Positions 1 to 9,697 of a DNA stretch of 64,000 nucleotides are shown one piece after another. The stretch covers positions 62,001 through 126,000 of the forward strand of contig CAWALU010000007.1 in NCBI GenBank assembly GCA_963782985.1, given 5' to 3'. The position numbers were made by a program, and so were the translations under genes. Below the pieces are notes generated by a model, which was not told the origin of the DNA, did no database searches, and was given only the letters and a program-made list of their open reading frames with translations. The DNA comes from CAVSWT01 sp963782985. Lineage in GTDB: Bacteria > Bacteroidota > Ignavibacteria > Ignavibacteriales > Ignavibacteriaceae. The number at the start of each line of letters is the position of its first letter. Position 1 is the stretch's first letter.

Positions 1-185
1 TTTTAAACAGACCTTCATACTTTCGCGTTCCTAAGTTCGCCATAAAAATTGCGGCGGGAGAAATTGCAGATTTTATTTTAATGAGCCAAAGAGTAATTCC
101 TAAAAAACTTAAAGAAGCAAATTTTAATTTTAATTTTGTTGATTTGAAAAATGCTTTAACGGATACCATCAAATATGAAAAATAA
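1..185 (+). CDS. SDR-family epimerase of the TIGR01777/YfcH type, C-terminal end only
   Basis: Only the last 60 or so residues are inside the window; the reading frame is open from base 3 to the TAA at 183-185. The tail 'GEIADFILMSQRVIPKKL' followed by 'ANFNFNFVDLKNAL' matches the DUF1731-type C-terminus of the TIGR01777 family of NAD(P)-dependent nucleotide-sugar-epimerase-like proteins (usual form: GE.A..LL..QRV.P..L...GF.F..P.L..AL). The catalytic part is upstream and unseen. Substrate of this family is generally unknown. It precedes the MFS gene by 38 bases in the same direction and may share its transcript. Confidence 0.75.
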   Translation, partial: LNRPSYFRVPKFAIKIAAGEIADFILMSQRVIPKKLKEANFNFNFVDLKNALTDTIKYEK

Positions 186-223
186 TTTTTACATAATTTA
201 ATTTCCCATACATAAATACAGAT

Positions 224-1540
224 ATGGAAATTTCAGCTTCAATTAAACAAACTTTACGAGCGCTAAAATATAGAAACTACAGATTATTTTTTACCGGTCA
301 GGGAATTTCTCTTGTCGGCACCTGGATGGAACGCATCGCGCTTGGTTGGCTAGTATATCAATTAACCAACTCAGCGTTTTTATTAGGGCTGGTAAGTTTC
401 TTATCTCAAATACCAACTTTCTTTCTCGCAACCGTTGCCGGCGTTTTAGCCGACCGATACAACAAACACAAAATAGTTATAGCCACACAAATATTAGCGA
501 TGATTCAAGCAACGGCGCTTGCAATTTTAACTTTAACCGGAACGATAAACATCTGGCATATAATGATTCTCTCAGTTATACTCGGGTTAATAAATGCTTT
601 TGATATGCCTACGCGGCAATCATTTGTGGTTGAACTTATTGATGACAAAAAAGATTTGTCAAATGCTATCGCTTTAAATTCTTCAATGTTTAACGCCGCA
701 AGATTAATTGGTCCCACAATTGCCGGCATATTAATTTCATTAGTTGGCGAAGGCGTTTGCTTTTTAATTAATGCCCTAAGCTACATAGCCGTAATAACAG
801 CGCTGCTCTTAATGAAAATAAAACCATCAACTTTAAAAGTGAAAAAAGAAAAAGTATTAACCGGCTTAAAGGAAGGAATAAAATACGCTTATAATTTCAA
901 ACCAATACGCGCGCTGCTTATTTTAATTGGATTAGTAAGTTTAGCGGGAATGCCCTACACTGTGCTTATGCCCGTCTTCGCCAAAGATATACTTCACGGC
1001 AATGCAAATACTTTAGGATTTTTATTAGGCGCAGTGGGAGTCGGAGCGCTTGCAGGAGCTATTTATCTTGCTTCGCGAAAAACAGTTTTAGGACTGGGCA
1101 AATGGATTCCAACCGCAGCCGCAATATTTGGTTTAGGATTAATGCTTTTTTCTTATTCAAGAAGTTTAATACTATCCATGGTATTAATGTTATTCACAGG
1201 TTTTGGAATGATGATGCAAATGGCTTCTTCAAATACGCTTCTTCAAACAATTGTAGATGACGATAAGCGGGGAAGAATAATGAGTTTTTATGTGATGGCA
1301 TTTATGGGGACGGCTCCTTTGGGAAGCATAATTGCGGGAAGCGCGGCAAGCAAAATCGGCGCGCCGCTAACGGTTTTTATAAGCGGAATTATTTGTATTG
1401 CGGGCGCTGCGGTTTTCGCAAAAAATCTTCCTTCATTAAAAAAACATATTAGACCTATTTATGTTAGGATGGGAATTATTCCTGAAGTATCAAAAGGATT
1501 ACAGTCGGCTACGCATTTAAATATGCCGCCGAATGATTGA
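224..1540 (+). CDS. MFS transporter, enterobactin-exporter (EntS/MFS_3) type
   Basis: 438 residues, nearly all hydrophobic, with about 11-12 membrane segments. The first segment is preceded by 'LKYRNYRLFFTGQGISLVGTWME', typical of the MFS_3/EntS group of major facilitator exporters, and the loop 'GVLADRYNKHK' (about residues 73-83) is the signature cytoplasmic loop between segments 2 and 3. Proteins of this group export siderophores, macrolides or other small molecules by proton antiport; the substrate cannot be read from the sequence. Start ATG at 224 gives a full-length protein. Likely inner membrane. Confidence 0.85.
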   Translation: MEISASIKQTLRALKYRNYRLFFTGQGISLVGTWMERIALGWLVYQLTNSAFLLGLVSFLSQIPTFFLATVAGVLADRYNKHKIVIATQILAMIQATALAILTLTGTINIWHIMILSVILGLINAFDMPTRQSFVVELIDDKKDLSNAIALNSSMFNAARLIGPTIAGILISLVGEGVCFLINALSYIAVITALLLMKIKPSTLKVKKEKVLTGLKEGIKYAYNFKPIRALLILIGLVSLAGMPYTVLMPVFAKDILHGNANTLGFLLGAVGVGALAGAIYLASRKTVLGLGKWIPTAAAIFGLGLMLFSYSRSLILSMVLMLFTGFGMMMQMASSNTLLQTIVDDDKRGRIMSFYVMAFMGTAPLGSIIAGSAASKIGAPLTVFISGIICIAGAAVFAKNLPSLKKHIRPIYVRMGIIPEVSKGLQSATHLNMPPND

Positions 1541-1601
1541 AGGAATTTATATATTTAGTTTAGCTGTTGCTGCATAATCAATTAAAATTAGCGAGGATAA
1601 A

Positions 1602-2204
1602 ATGAATAAAAAAATTGATGATTACATTCAAAAGTCCGCTGAATTTGCAAAGCCGATCTTAAAACACTTTAGAAGCCTCGTTCACAAATCTGACACGGAA
1701 ATTGAGGAAACAATTAAATGGGGAATGCCTTTCTTTGATCACAAAGGAACAGTTTGCCACATGGCTGCTTTTAAAAATCACTGCGCAATCGGTTTCTGGA
1801 AAGGCTCGTTGATGAAGGATCCGCATAAAGTTTTTATTAGAAATGAAGAAGCGGCAATGGGACATCTCGGCAAAGTCGCTTCAATAAAAGAACTCCCCTC
1901 CGATAAAATTTTAATTGAATATATTAAAGAAGCAGTTAAGCTGAATGAAGATGGAGTAAAACTTCCGACTAAAAAGCCGAAAGAAAAAAAGGAACTAAAA
2001 ATTCCCGATTATCTAGCTTCATCTTTAAAGAAAAATAAAAAAGCCCAAAAAACTTTTGAAGATTTCAGCTACACAAATAAAAAGGAATATGTTGATTGGC
2101 TAACCGAAGCAAAGACAGAATCCACAAGAAACAAGCGGCTCGAAACTGCAATTGAGTGGATGTCCGAAGGGAAAATTAGAAATTGGAAGTATGTTAAGAA
2201 ATAG
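1602..2204 (+). CDS. DUF1801 plus YdeI/OmpD-associated domain protein
   Basis: 200 residues in two parts. Residues about 15-110 ('FAKPILKHFRSLVHKSDTEI', 'IKWGMPFFDHKG') resemble the DUF1801/YdhG-like fold. Residues about 135-198 ('LKKNKKAQKTFEDFSYTNKK', 'KRLETAIEWMSEGKIRNWKY') resemble the YdeI/OmpD-associated domain, where the family pattern is F..L....K..Y..WI..AK...TR..RI...I..L..G. The two are commonly found together in small cytoplasmic proteins. Biochemical role is not established. A GAGGA ribosome binding site precedes the ATG. Stands alone, convergent with priA. Confidence 0.75.
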   Translation: MNKKIDDYIQKSAEFAKPILKHFRSLVHKSDTEIEETIKWGMPFFDHKGTVCHMAAFKNHCAIGFWKGSLMKDPHKVFIRNEEAAMGHLGKVASIKELPSDKILIEYIKEAVKLNEDGVKLPTKKPKEKKELKIPDYLASSLKKNKKAQKTFEDFSYTNKKEYVDWLTEAKTESTRNKRLETAIEWMSEGKIRNWKYVKK

Positions 2205-2234
2205 TCAATGTTCACACTTTTGAATTTTTGCAAT

Positions 2235-4699
2235 TCATACTATACTCTGCGGGTCAACGTCATAAATTAATTTTACATCCCGGTAGCGGGATTTTCTATT
2301 GTATTCAATCCACGAATTTAAAATTGCTTTTCTTAAAATCCCTCCGCCTTTGTCTAAATCTTTTTCACTCTTAACTAAAATTTGAAATCGATACTGCCCT
2401 TTTAGTTTAGCAATCAAGGCGGTTGTAGGCGATGATATCTTTAACCATTTTTTGTAAGCGGTGATCTCTTTATAAAAATCTGAAATTGCTCCTTTTGCTT
2501 TTTCTTCTTTTAGATCGCTCGCTTCAATTAATGCAATATGCGTAAACGGCGGAAAGCCCATTTTTTCTCTGTCAAAAATTTCTTTGCTGTAAAATCCTTT
2601 ATAATCATTTGCAACGACTTTTTGCAGCGCAAAATGTTTTTCATTTTGAGTTTGAATTATCACTTCCCCTTTTATTTTACTTCTGCCTGCTCTGCCTGAA
2701 ACTTGAGTTAAAAGCTGGAACGTTCTTTCGTCCGCGCGAAAATCCGGAAGCCACAAAGTAGTTTCAGCGGAAATTACTCCCACTAAAGTAACGCGTGAAA
2801 AATCCAACCCCTTGGAAACCATTTGCGTTCCCACCAAAATATCAACGTCGCCTTTTGCAAATTCATTTAGAATTTTACTTAAGGAAGACTTGCGCGAAAT
2901 GGAATCTGAATCAATTCTTTTTATTTCTGCCTTAGGAAAATAAAACGAAAGTTCGTCTTCAACTCTTTCCGTTCCCATTCCAAAATATTTTATTGAAAGC
3001 GAACCGCAGTGCGTACAAGCCTTCGGAACATCTTTAACCAGTCCGCAATAATGACACTGCAAAATATTTTTGTTTATATGATAAACCATTGAGACGGAGC
3101 AGTTCTCACAAGTTTCAATTTCACTGCAGTCATCGCAGTAAAGCTGAGTGGAAAATCCCCTTCTGTTTTGGAGAATTATTACGCCATCTTTTTTCTTTAA
3201 TCGATCTTCAATTTTATCCAGCAAAACTTTTGAAAAAACATTTTGCATCCGTTTCTTTTTTTTCTCAACTGCAATATTCACCAATTCTATTTTAGGAAGC
3301 TGGGCGTTATCAATTCTTTCCGGCAACTCTAAAAGTTTATACTTGCCTGTTTTTGCGTTGTACATACTTTCAATTGACGGCGTTGCAGAGCCAAGCAGAA
3401 CCGGACAATTATGGTTTATTCCTAAAATAATGGCAGCGTCTCTCGCGTTATATTTAGGAACTACGTCAGTCTGTTTATAGCTCGCGTCATGTTCTTCATC
3501 AACAATTATAACTCCAATATTTTTAAGCGGAGCAAAAAGGGCAGAACGCGCGCCGATGACAATTTTATACTTCCCATTTAAAATTTTTCTCCACGAATCA
3601 TAACGCTCGCCAATAGACATGCGGCTATGAAGCACTGTAACATTATCGCCAAAATTATTAATTAGTCGTGAAGTAATTTGAGGAGTTAATGAAATTTCAG
3701 GAACTAGGATTAGCGCCGTTTGATTTTGCTCTAAAACTTTTTTCATTATTTCAATATAGACTTGAGTTTTGCCGCTGCCTGTTACCCCATGCAGTAAAAA
3801 TGTTTGAAGTATTTTAGGCTGAAGATATTTATCAACTTCACTTAAAACTTTTTGCTGATCTTTTGAAAGAATAAATTCAATAAATTCTTCGCTGTAATTT
3901 TCAGAAAATCTTCGCTCAACTTCTTTTTCAAATACCGCTAATATTTTTTTTTCGGCTAATGATTGAATAGAAGATTGAGAAGCGCCCGTCTTTTTAAAAG
4001 ATCAGATTGTTTAACATCTATTTTCCTTTTTGAAATTAATTCCAATAAAATGCTTACTTGCTTGGGCGATCGTGATTCAATTTCAGGAATTAATTCATAA
4101 ACTTCAGAAACCGCTTTTACAAGCTTAACATATTTTGCTTTTTTAATTCTGACTTTCGGCTCTTCAATTTGATTGAGCGTAACTAAAGCGCCGTCTTTTT
4201 CCAGTCTGCGAACAATTGAATATATATTTTTTTTCTTAACGCATTTTTGAAGGGAAGAAAAATTTAATTCATCCTTTTCAGATAATACTTTTAAAATTTT
4301 AGCGCGAATAGTTTTTTTATCTTTTTCACCGGCTAACAGTTTGTCAACAACTTTAAAATCTATAATTAATTTTCTTTTAGATTCAATATCAGTTCCGTAA
4401 GGCACAGCCAGTTTCAGAGCCTCGCCAAGCGATGATAAATAATAATCTGAAATCCATTTATAAAATTTTATAGAAGTTTCATCGAAGATCGGCTGGTCAT
4501 CTAAAATATCATATATTGGTTTTATATTTTCTTTAACGGAAGTATGCTCTGATACATCTATAATAAATCCGGTCAGAGTTCTTTTTCCAAAAGGAACAAC
4601 TGCCCGCACTCCGGTTTGAGTATTATTTTTTAATTCTTCGGGAATTAAATAAGTGAATGAATTTCTAAAAGGAAGCGGGAAAACAATCTCAGCGTACAT
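2235..4699 (-). CDS. priA: Primosomal protein N' (PriA helicase), interrupted by one frameshift
   Basis: PriA is the superfamily-2 helicase that restarts stalled replication forks. The first 240 or so residues (from ATG at 4699) are the N-terminal 3'-end-binding region ('YAEIVFPLPFRNSFTYLIPE'). After 3991-3995 the frame shifts; in the second frame the helicase follows: Walker A 'GVTGSGKTQVY', DEEHD box, a block of eight cysteines (CxxC...CxxC...CxxC...CxxC) that binds two zincs, then 'GTQMVSKGLDF' and 'QVSGRAGR'. The protein reads through cleanly if one A is added to the five-A run (coding strand) at 3991-3995, giving the expected 'LLKKTGASQSS'. A one-base homopolymer error is the simplest explanation, since PriA is important for growth; real loss cannot be excluded. 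Confidence 0.9.
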
Positions 4700-4734
4700 T
4701 TTTTATTTTTTGTTGGAGAAGTTAAAATTAAATT

Positions 4735-5789
4735 TTATAAAACAGCAGGCTCAAGTAAAGTTAAGTTTTGAGATAATGAATCAAGTTCGGCTTCAACGCC
4801 GAATGGCAATGTAAATTTATTTGTTATATGCCCGAATGACATTCCGTAAACAACTGGAATTTTTAAATTTGACAATCTATCAAAGAGGACTTCTTTCAAG
4901 CTAAAAGAATCATCCAAACCGGATTTATTTTTGTTAGAAACCGAATCTTTAAAAACTCCCAACATTATTCCTTTGGCATTTTTAAATTTTCCCGCTTCAA
5001 TCATTTGCGTTAGCATTCTATCAACCCGATATGGCTCTTCCCCAACCTCTTCTAAAAAAAATATTTTATTTTTTCCGTCAACATCATAGGGAGTGCCGAT
5101 GAGAGAAACTACAATCGAAAGATTTCCTCCGACAAGTACTCCACGGGCTTTGCCTGTATTAATAGTTATAGAATTAAATTCTTCATCATTTTTATTTTTG
5201 TCTTCATCGGCATTATAAAAAGCGAAAACTTCCTCAGGATGCATTAAAACTTTTTTAAAATAATCAACGCTGTAATCATTAAAAGTTGAAATGCCAACCG
5301 GACCGTGAAAAGTGATTAATCCTGTCTCCTTAAATATACCATATAACAGAGCGGTAACGTCGCTGTAACCAATTAATATTTTAGGATTATTTTTGATAAC
5401 GTTGTAATCAAGCAAAGGCAAAATTCTTGCGCATCCGTAACCGCCGCGGGCGCAGACTATTGTATCAACATCTTTTCTTTCAAACATTTCATTTACATCT
5501 GCAGCCCTTTGTTCATCGGCTCCGGCAAGATATCCGTAACGCGCTAAAATATTTTTTGAATAAACTACCTTAAAACTTAAAGCTTGTAAATTTTCAATCG
5601 ACTCATTTAATTCCTTTTCATTTATAAAACTTGCCGGAGCAATTAACCCTATTGTATCGCCTTTTTTTAGCCGTTTAGGTTTTAAAATTGCATTGGATTT
5701 TTCCTGATTTGAATAACTAAAATTTTAAAAGGAATGGAAGACAACAATGAAATTGCAGCGGTATTTTTTATGAAATTTTTTCTATCCAT
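4735..5789 (-). CDS. LD-carboxypeptidase (peptidase S66), secreted; one frameshift near the N-terminus
   Basis: S66 peptidases cut the L,D-peptide bond of murein tetrapeptides during cell-wall recycling. The body holds 'KPKRLKKGDTIGLIAPASF', 'ILARYGYLAGADEQRAADVN', 'VDTIVCARGGYGCARIL' (the nucleophile region normally has GYG..R.L), 'GYSDVTAL' and 'VGGNLSIV...GTPYDVDGK'. The start is ATG at 5787-5789: it opens with 'MDRKNFIKNTAAISLL', a twin-arginine-like or Sec leader common to this family in Bacteroidota. That frame ends about 5690, while the catalytic frame is open only downstream of about 5730, so a one-base shift lies around 5715-5735 next to a TTTTAAAATTTT stretch. Lies 35 bases downstream of priA's start on the same strand. 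Confidence 0.85.
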
Positions 5790-6043
5790 AAGCGTAAAGA
5801 TTTCTAATCAAAAAAAAATAAAAATATTAAAGTATTATCAAGATAATAAAAAAAAGAACATCCCTTCATTATTTTACTAGCGCGGCCTAAAACACTTAAT
5901 AAAAAAGAAAAGATGCTCTTCTAAGGAATGAAAATAAAATATTAGATTTGAATATCCAATTGTAAATTAGAAATGTTGTTAAAAAACTCCGTTTAAATAA
6001 ATAAATTAAGCCGAAAACTGAATTATAATACAAAGGTTTTGTT
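5790..6043. other. Gene-free interval, AT-rich
   Basis: About 250 bases between the divergent LD-carboxypeptidase and the tRNA-secG unit. No open frame with a plausible start was seen. Bases 5853-5935 carry an imperfect, widely spaced inverted repeat (AAGAACATC ... GATGCTCTT, one mismatch); no known RNA family was recognised. Confidence 0.5.
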
Positions 6044-6072
6044 TTGAAATTCACTTCAATTGTTTCTATATT
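6044..6072 (+). promoter_or_regulatory. Sigma-70-like promoter for tRNA-Met and secG
   Basis: TTGAAA at 6044-6049 and TATATT at 6067-6072, spaced by exactly 17 bases, 23 bases upstream of the mature tRNA 5' end. This is close to the classical -35/-10 pattern rather than the TTTG/TANNTTTG pattern typical of Bacteroidia. Confidence 0.6.
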
Positions 6073-6095
6073 TACCAGCTAAAATTAAACATGCT

Positions 6096-6169
6096 GGCGG
6101 GGTAGCTCAGTAGGTTAGAGCAGTGGAATCATAATCCACGTGTCGGGGGTTCGAATCCCTCCCCCGCTA
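6096..6169 (+). tRNA. tRNA-Met (anticodon CAU)
   Basis: Folds as a cloverleaf: acceptor GGCGGGG pairs with CCCCGCT (first pair G-U), D-stem GCTC/GAGC, anticodon stem GTGGA/TCCAC with loop ATCATAA (anticodon CAT), T-stem GGGGG/CCCTC around TTCGAAT. 74 bases, discriminator A, CCA not encoded. A standard first acceptor pair argues for elongator rather than initiator Met; the lysidine-modified Ile-CAU type is a less likely alternative. secG starts 19 bases downstream, so the two are probably cotranscribed. Confidence 0.92.
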
Positions 6170-6188
6170 CAAATTTAAGGAGTTATTT

Positions 6189-6536
6189 ATGTATTCATTA
6201 TTTATTACTTTTACTGCAATCATCGGTGTTTTATTAATAATTATTGTTCTGCTGCAATCAAGCAAAGGCGGCGGTTTAGCCGGAACTTTTGGAGGAGCCG
6301 GCGGTATGGGAACAATGTTTGGAAGCCGAAGAACCGCTGATTTTTTGAGCAAGGCAAGCTGGTGGCTTGCTAGCATACTTGCAATTTTAGCAATCGTTGT
6401 TAATTTGTTTTTTTTACCGGGCAGAACAACGCAGAGTGAAAGAGAAAGCATAATTCAGAAATCTGGTCAGCAGCATTCAGTGCCGCAATCACCAAGTCTG
6501 CCTCCGGAAACTCAAAATCCCGTTCCAACTAATTAA
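6189..6536 (+). CDS. secG: Preprotein translocase subunit SecG
   Basis: 115 residues. SecG is the small accessory subunit of the SecYEG channel in the inner membrane. Two membrane segments (about residues 1-22 and 55-78) flank the family loop 'LLQSSKGGGLAGTFGGAGG' with 'MFGSRRTADFLSKASWW'. The tail is short, polar and proline-rich, as usual. AAGGAG sits 7 bases before the ATG. Follows tRNA-Met and ends at a strong terminator. Confidence 0.95.
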   Translation: MYSLFITFTAIIGVLLIIIVLLQSSKGGGLAGTFGGAGGMGTMFGSRRTADFLSKASWWLASILAILAIVVNLFFLPGRTTQSERESIIQKSGQQHSVPQSPSLPPETQNPVPTN

Positions 6537-6564
6537 TTTTGAATTAATTTTTTAAGCCTTTGTT

Positions 6565-6597
6565 TGCCCCGATTTTTTTTCTCGGGGCATTTTTATT
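6565..6597 (+). terminator. Intrinsic terminator after secG
   Basis: Perfect 8-bp stem TGCCCCGA / TCGGGGCA (6565-6572 with 6582-6589), followed by a T-rich tract. It overlaps the stop codon of the convergent dacB gene. Confidence 0.85.
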
Positions 6598-7844
6598 TAG
6601 TCCAATTCGCAAGCAATTCAATAATCTGATCTTGAACATCTCTATAAAAATTCCAGCCGCCTTTATTAAATTCCATAATTATACTTACCACTAAATCCTC
6701 ATCCCCCTTTGTTGTTAAATAACCTGACACTGAAGAAACTCCATTCAATGATCCCGTTTTGCCGTGAAAATTATTTTCAGCAAATGTTCCATTCAATCTA
6801 TGACGAAGTGTACCGTCAATTCCAGCAATGCTTAATGATTTATAAAAATCTTCATAGTTGGGAAGATCAAAATACATTTTTTCTAAAACGCCGGTAATTG
6901 CGCCGGGGGTTATTTGATTAAATCTTGATATACCGCTCCCATCAACCACGGCTGTGCCTCTGGCAAAAATATTATTATCGGATATAAAATTTAAAACAGC
7001 CTGCGTTGAATAAAAAGAATTCCCTTGCTTTTCGCTTACCTCCGCCCCTATCGTTTTGAATAAACACTCTGCTAAAAAATTATCACTGTGTTTATTAATC
7101 AGTAGCTAACAAATCACTTAAAATTATTTTTGATTCACATAACTGAAATACATTTGAAGGTGTTATCTCCTTTGATTGCATTTCCCTCTACTGAAATTTT
7201 ATTTTCCAATCAATTTACTTTTTAATAACTCAGCGAGATACAAAGGAGGATTAGAAATATTGGCTGTATAATAACGCGTTCTTCTTCTAACTTTTCTTAC
7301 AATTGAAGTCTTGTTTCTATCAATAACAATTGCAGAAATTGGGGGAAGATTTACGTTTGCAACTTCATCTTTAATCCAGTCATCGCGCGAGTAAATTTCA
7401 TCAAAGTACGAATCATCGCCAATAATATTTCCCGTAATTTTACTTATGCCGCTTTTCTTTAATTTTGAATACCATGGTATCTAAATCATAATGAGTAAAA
7501 GTAGAATTGCCGTATCCTTTTATATAAAGATTGCCGTTTACTATTCCGTCATTAATATTTTTATCGGTTGTTAGTATTTTAGTTGAAAGCGGGAAATCGC
7601 CGCCAAGATAAGTAAGCGCTGCGGCGGTTGTAAATAGTTTTGTGTTTGATGCGGGAATCATTGAAGCTTCCGGATGAAGCTGAAAAATTGTATCCTGAGT
7701 AAGAGGATTATAAATCAGCATTCCTATTCTTGAGCTTGATGGCAGACGCTGCAAAATATTTTCAATTTTATTTTGAAGAGCTTCTAATGATTCGCCTAAA
7801 AGAAAACTCTGCGCAAAAAGGATTACAATCAAAATTTTTTTCAT
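6593..7844 (-). pseudogene. dacB: D-alanyl-D-alanine carboxypeptidase/endopeptidase (PBP4/DacB, peptidase S13), with several frameshifts
   Basis: S13 enzymes trim peptidoglycan cross-links in the periplasm. The likely start is ATG at 7844 ('MKKILIVILFAQSFL', a Sec signal). All three penicillin-binding motifs survive: SxxK in 'MIPASNTKLF', SxN in 'GSGISRFN', and KTG in 'HGKTGSL'. But the gene needs at least four frame changes: near 7465 (into 'SGISKITGNIIGDDS'), near 7201 ('LLKSKLIG' to 'KISVEGNAIKGDN'), near 7155 (to 'PSNVFQLCESKI') and near 7105 (to 'LINKHSDNFLAECLF'). Three of these fall within about 100 bases, so this is either genuine decay or a badly called stretch. Family identity is secure; function in this strain is doubtful. 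Confidence 0.8.
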
Positions 7845-8081
7845 TATATCTTTATAGAATCTTTTAATTTTTATTTTCACATTCGTATTTAATTAGAACA
7901 TTAATCGGCTTATTTTAACCGCACATAATTTATTGCTAATTTAAGCCTTCAAATTTAAAAAAAATTAGCTTGAAATATAAAATTTTAATTCACAAATAAA
8001 TACTTTCAATTGTTACCTTCCATAATTAATCATCTATTTAAAACTAACCTGATAATTACTCAGGAATAATTAAGGGACAGC

Positions 8082-8942
8082 ATGAGTAAAAGAAAAACTC
8101 CATTAAAAGCTTATGAAAATTTAAACTTCTTAAATTCATCCGATGCGCGAATCATCAGAATTTTATCGGAGTTTGTTGAACCGAAATCAAAATTCCGCAG
8201 GCATAAAATTGTTGATACAATTGTTTTTTTTGGTTCGGCAAGATTGAGATCAAAACGCGATGCAATGAAAGAATTAAACCGCTTTAAAACTATAAATCCT
8301 AAAACCACCGAAAAACTCGCGGAAGAATTGCGAATGGCTCAGCACATGGTTAAAATGTCAAAGTATTATGAAGATGCGGTGGAGTTATCAAAAAGATTAA
8401 CCGAGTGGTCTTTAAATTTAAAGACGGCGGCAAACAGGTTTACAATATGCACCGGCGGCGGACCTGGAATTATGGAAGCCGCAAACAAAGGGGCGCGGCT
8501 TGCGGGAGGATATTCAATAGGTTTAAATATCAGCATTCCATTTGAGCAATTTGTAAATAGATATGTTTCAAAAGAATTGAGCTTTGAGTTCCATTATTTT
8601 TTTATGAGAAAATTTTGGTTCGCATATCTCGCTAAAGCGCTTATAGTTTTCCCGGGCGGATTTGGAACGATGGATGAATTTTTTGAAATTCTTACATTAG
8701 TCCAAACTGAAAAAATTAAGAAAAAACTTTTGCTTGTTGTCTATGATGAAAGCTATTGGAAGAGCATAATTAATTTTGACGCCTTAATCGATAACGGAGT
8801 TGTTAGCGCATCTGATATGGATAACATTCAATTTTGTAATTCCATTGATAACGCATTTAATCTTATAACAAATCATTTTGAAAAATATTACTCAAAAGAA
8901 AAAGAAAATATTACGGGAGAGCCGAAAATAGAGTTGAAATAG
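8082..8942 (+). CDS. LOG-family protein (TIGR00730; nucleotide 5'-monophosphate phosphoribohydrolase type)
   Basis: 286 residues, cytoplasmic. Contains 'GGGPGIMEA' (125-133) and the family signature 'PGGFGTMDE' (191-199) with the R176-K177 pair before it, the set known to form the active site of LOG enzymes that release the base from cytokinin or related nucleoside monophosphates. The first 110 residues are longer than in the short LOG form, as in the long bacterial subgroup sometimes labelled lysine decarboxylase by mistake. A CCTGA/TCAGG hairpin lies just before the start, then GGGACAGC before ATG. Confidence 0.85.
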   Translation: MSKRKTPLKAYENLNFLNSSDARIIRILSEFVEPKSKFRRHKIVDTIVFFGSARLRSKRDAMKELNRFKTINPKTTEKLAEELRMAQHMVKMSKYYEDAVELSKRLTEWSLNLKTAANRFTICTGGGPGIMEAANKGARLAGGYSIGLNISIPFEQFVNRYVSKELSFEFHYFFMRKFWFAYLAKALIVFPGGFGTMDEFFEILTLVQTEKIKKKLLLVVYDESYWKSIINFDALIDNGVVSASDMDNIQFCNSIDNAFNLITNHFEKYYSKEKENITGEPKIELK

Positions 8943-8976
8943 AATTGAATTAAATTCAAATTGGTTTAAAATAAAA

Positions 8977-9007
8977 AAGCCCCAATTTCTGAGGCTTATT
9001 TTTATTC
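8977..9007 (+). terminator. Intrinsic terminator after the LOG gene, possibly bidirectional
   Basis: AAGCC (8977-8981) pairs with GGCTT (8993-8997), with T-rich sequence after it on the plus strand and A-rich before it, so it could also end the convergent rpsU transcript. Confidence 0.6.
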
Positions 9008-9014
9008 TGATTTT

Positions 9015-9208
9015 CTACATATCAAAATTATCTATACGATGAGCGCGCCTTGCAGCTTTCATCTTTTCCATTCTTTTTTTGATAGAGGGTTTAACAAAAA
9101 AAGTTCTCTTTTAAATTCTTTAAGAACGCCCGATCTTTCATATTTTTTCTTAAATCTTTTAAGAGCTTTGTCAATAGATTCGTTGTCGCCTACGCTAATG
9201 CCAACCAA
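9015..9208 (-). CDS. rpsU: 30S ribosomal protein S21, with a one-base frameshift in an A/T run
   Basis: The coding strand reads 'VGISVGDNESIDKALKRFKK' and, in a second frame, 'FFVKPSIKKRMEKMKAARR', the classical S21 pattern (64-65 residues; S21 sits in the 30S platform and helps initiation). The start is TTG at 9206-9208, placed 7 bases after an AGGTG ribosome binding site. The two halves join if one base is added to the seven-base run at 9096-9102. Since this is a core ribosomal protein, an error in the read is much more likely than a lost gene. It lies 32 bases after the zinc-ribbon gene on the same strand. Confidence 0.9.
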
Positions 9209-9240
9209 ATTATTTCACCTCGCTTTGTTGGTTTAAATTT

Positions 9241-9618
9241 TTATGATATTGATTCAATTAATTTCTTATGTCCTGATTTTTGAAACTCTACAGCAATAGA
9301 GCTAATTCCATTGCCTAACACTTCTTTTGAAACAACTTTTCCGAAATCATCCCAATTTTCATGGTAGATTGACTCGCCAACAGTAAAAGATTTTTTTGGG
9401 GAATACACGGTGCAATCTTCGTTTTCAATTCCTTCCAAAGAGGGTTTTTTCTCTTTAACATCTTCGCTCATATCAATAATCATAGTCTGCTTGCACTTTT
9501 TACACTTAGCCCATCTTTTATTTTCGCTTTCCTGAGCGCCGACATCCCCAGCTAATTCCATCTTCTGCATCGTATTACAAACGCTGCAAAAAGCTTCAAT
9601 ATTTTTTATTCTTGCCAT
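9241..9618 (-). CDS. Small zinc-ribbon protein, function unknown
   Basis: 125 residues. The first half is a zinc ribbon with C11-x2-C14 and C39-x2-C42. The last 45 residues ('FTVGESIYHENWDDFGKVVS ... AVEFQKSGHKKL') resemble the small beta-barrel (Tudor/CarD-like) end domain in which 'F..G..V.H..FG.G.V' is the usual pattern. That combination would suit binding to nucleic acid or RNA polymerase, but no specific family was recognised. It is directly upstream of rpsU and likely in one transcript. Confidence 0.6.
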   Translation of the reverse strand: MARIKNIEAFCSVCNTMQKMELAGDVGAQESENKRWAKCKKCKQTMIIDMSEDVKEKKPSLEGIENEDCTVYSPKKSFTVGESIYHENWDDFGKVVSKEVLGNGISSIAVEFQKSGHKKLIESIS

Positions 9619-9697
9619 AGACCTATCCTACCTTTCGGAAAAACTGATTTTAAATATACCAAACTGACTAAGTATTCGCAAGTAAAACAGCCTCTGC

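Noticed and set aside
5853..5935. Widely spaced inverted repeat as a possible structured RNA
   Set aside because: Arms are only nine bases with a mismatch and a loop over 50 bases; no match to 6S, SRP or tmRNA features.
9039..9236. 65-codon plus-strand frame near 9.1 kb
   Set aside because: It is antisense to rpsU; the ribosomal protein explains the conservation there.
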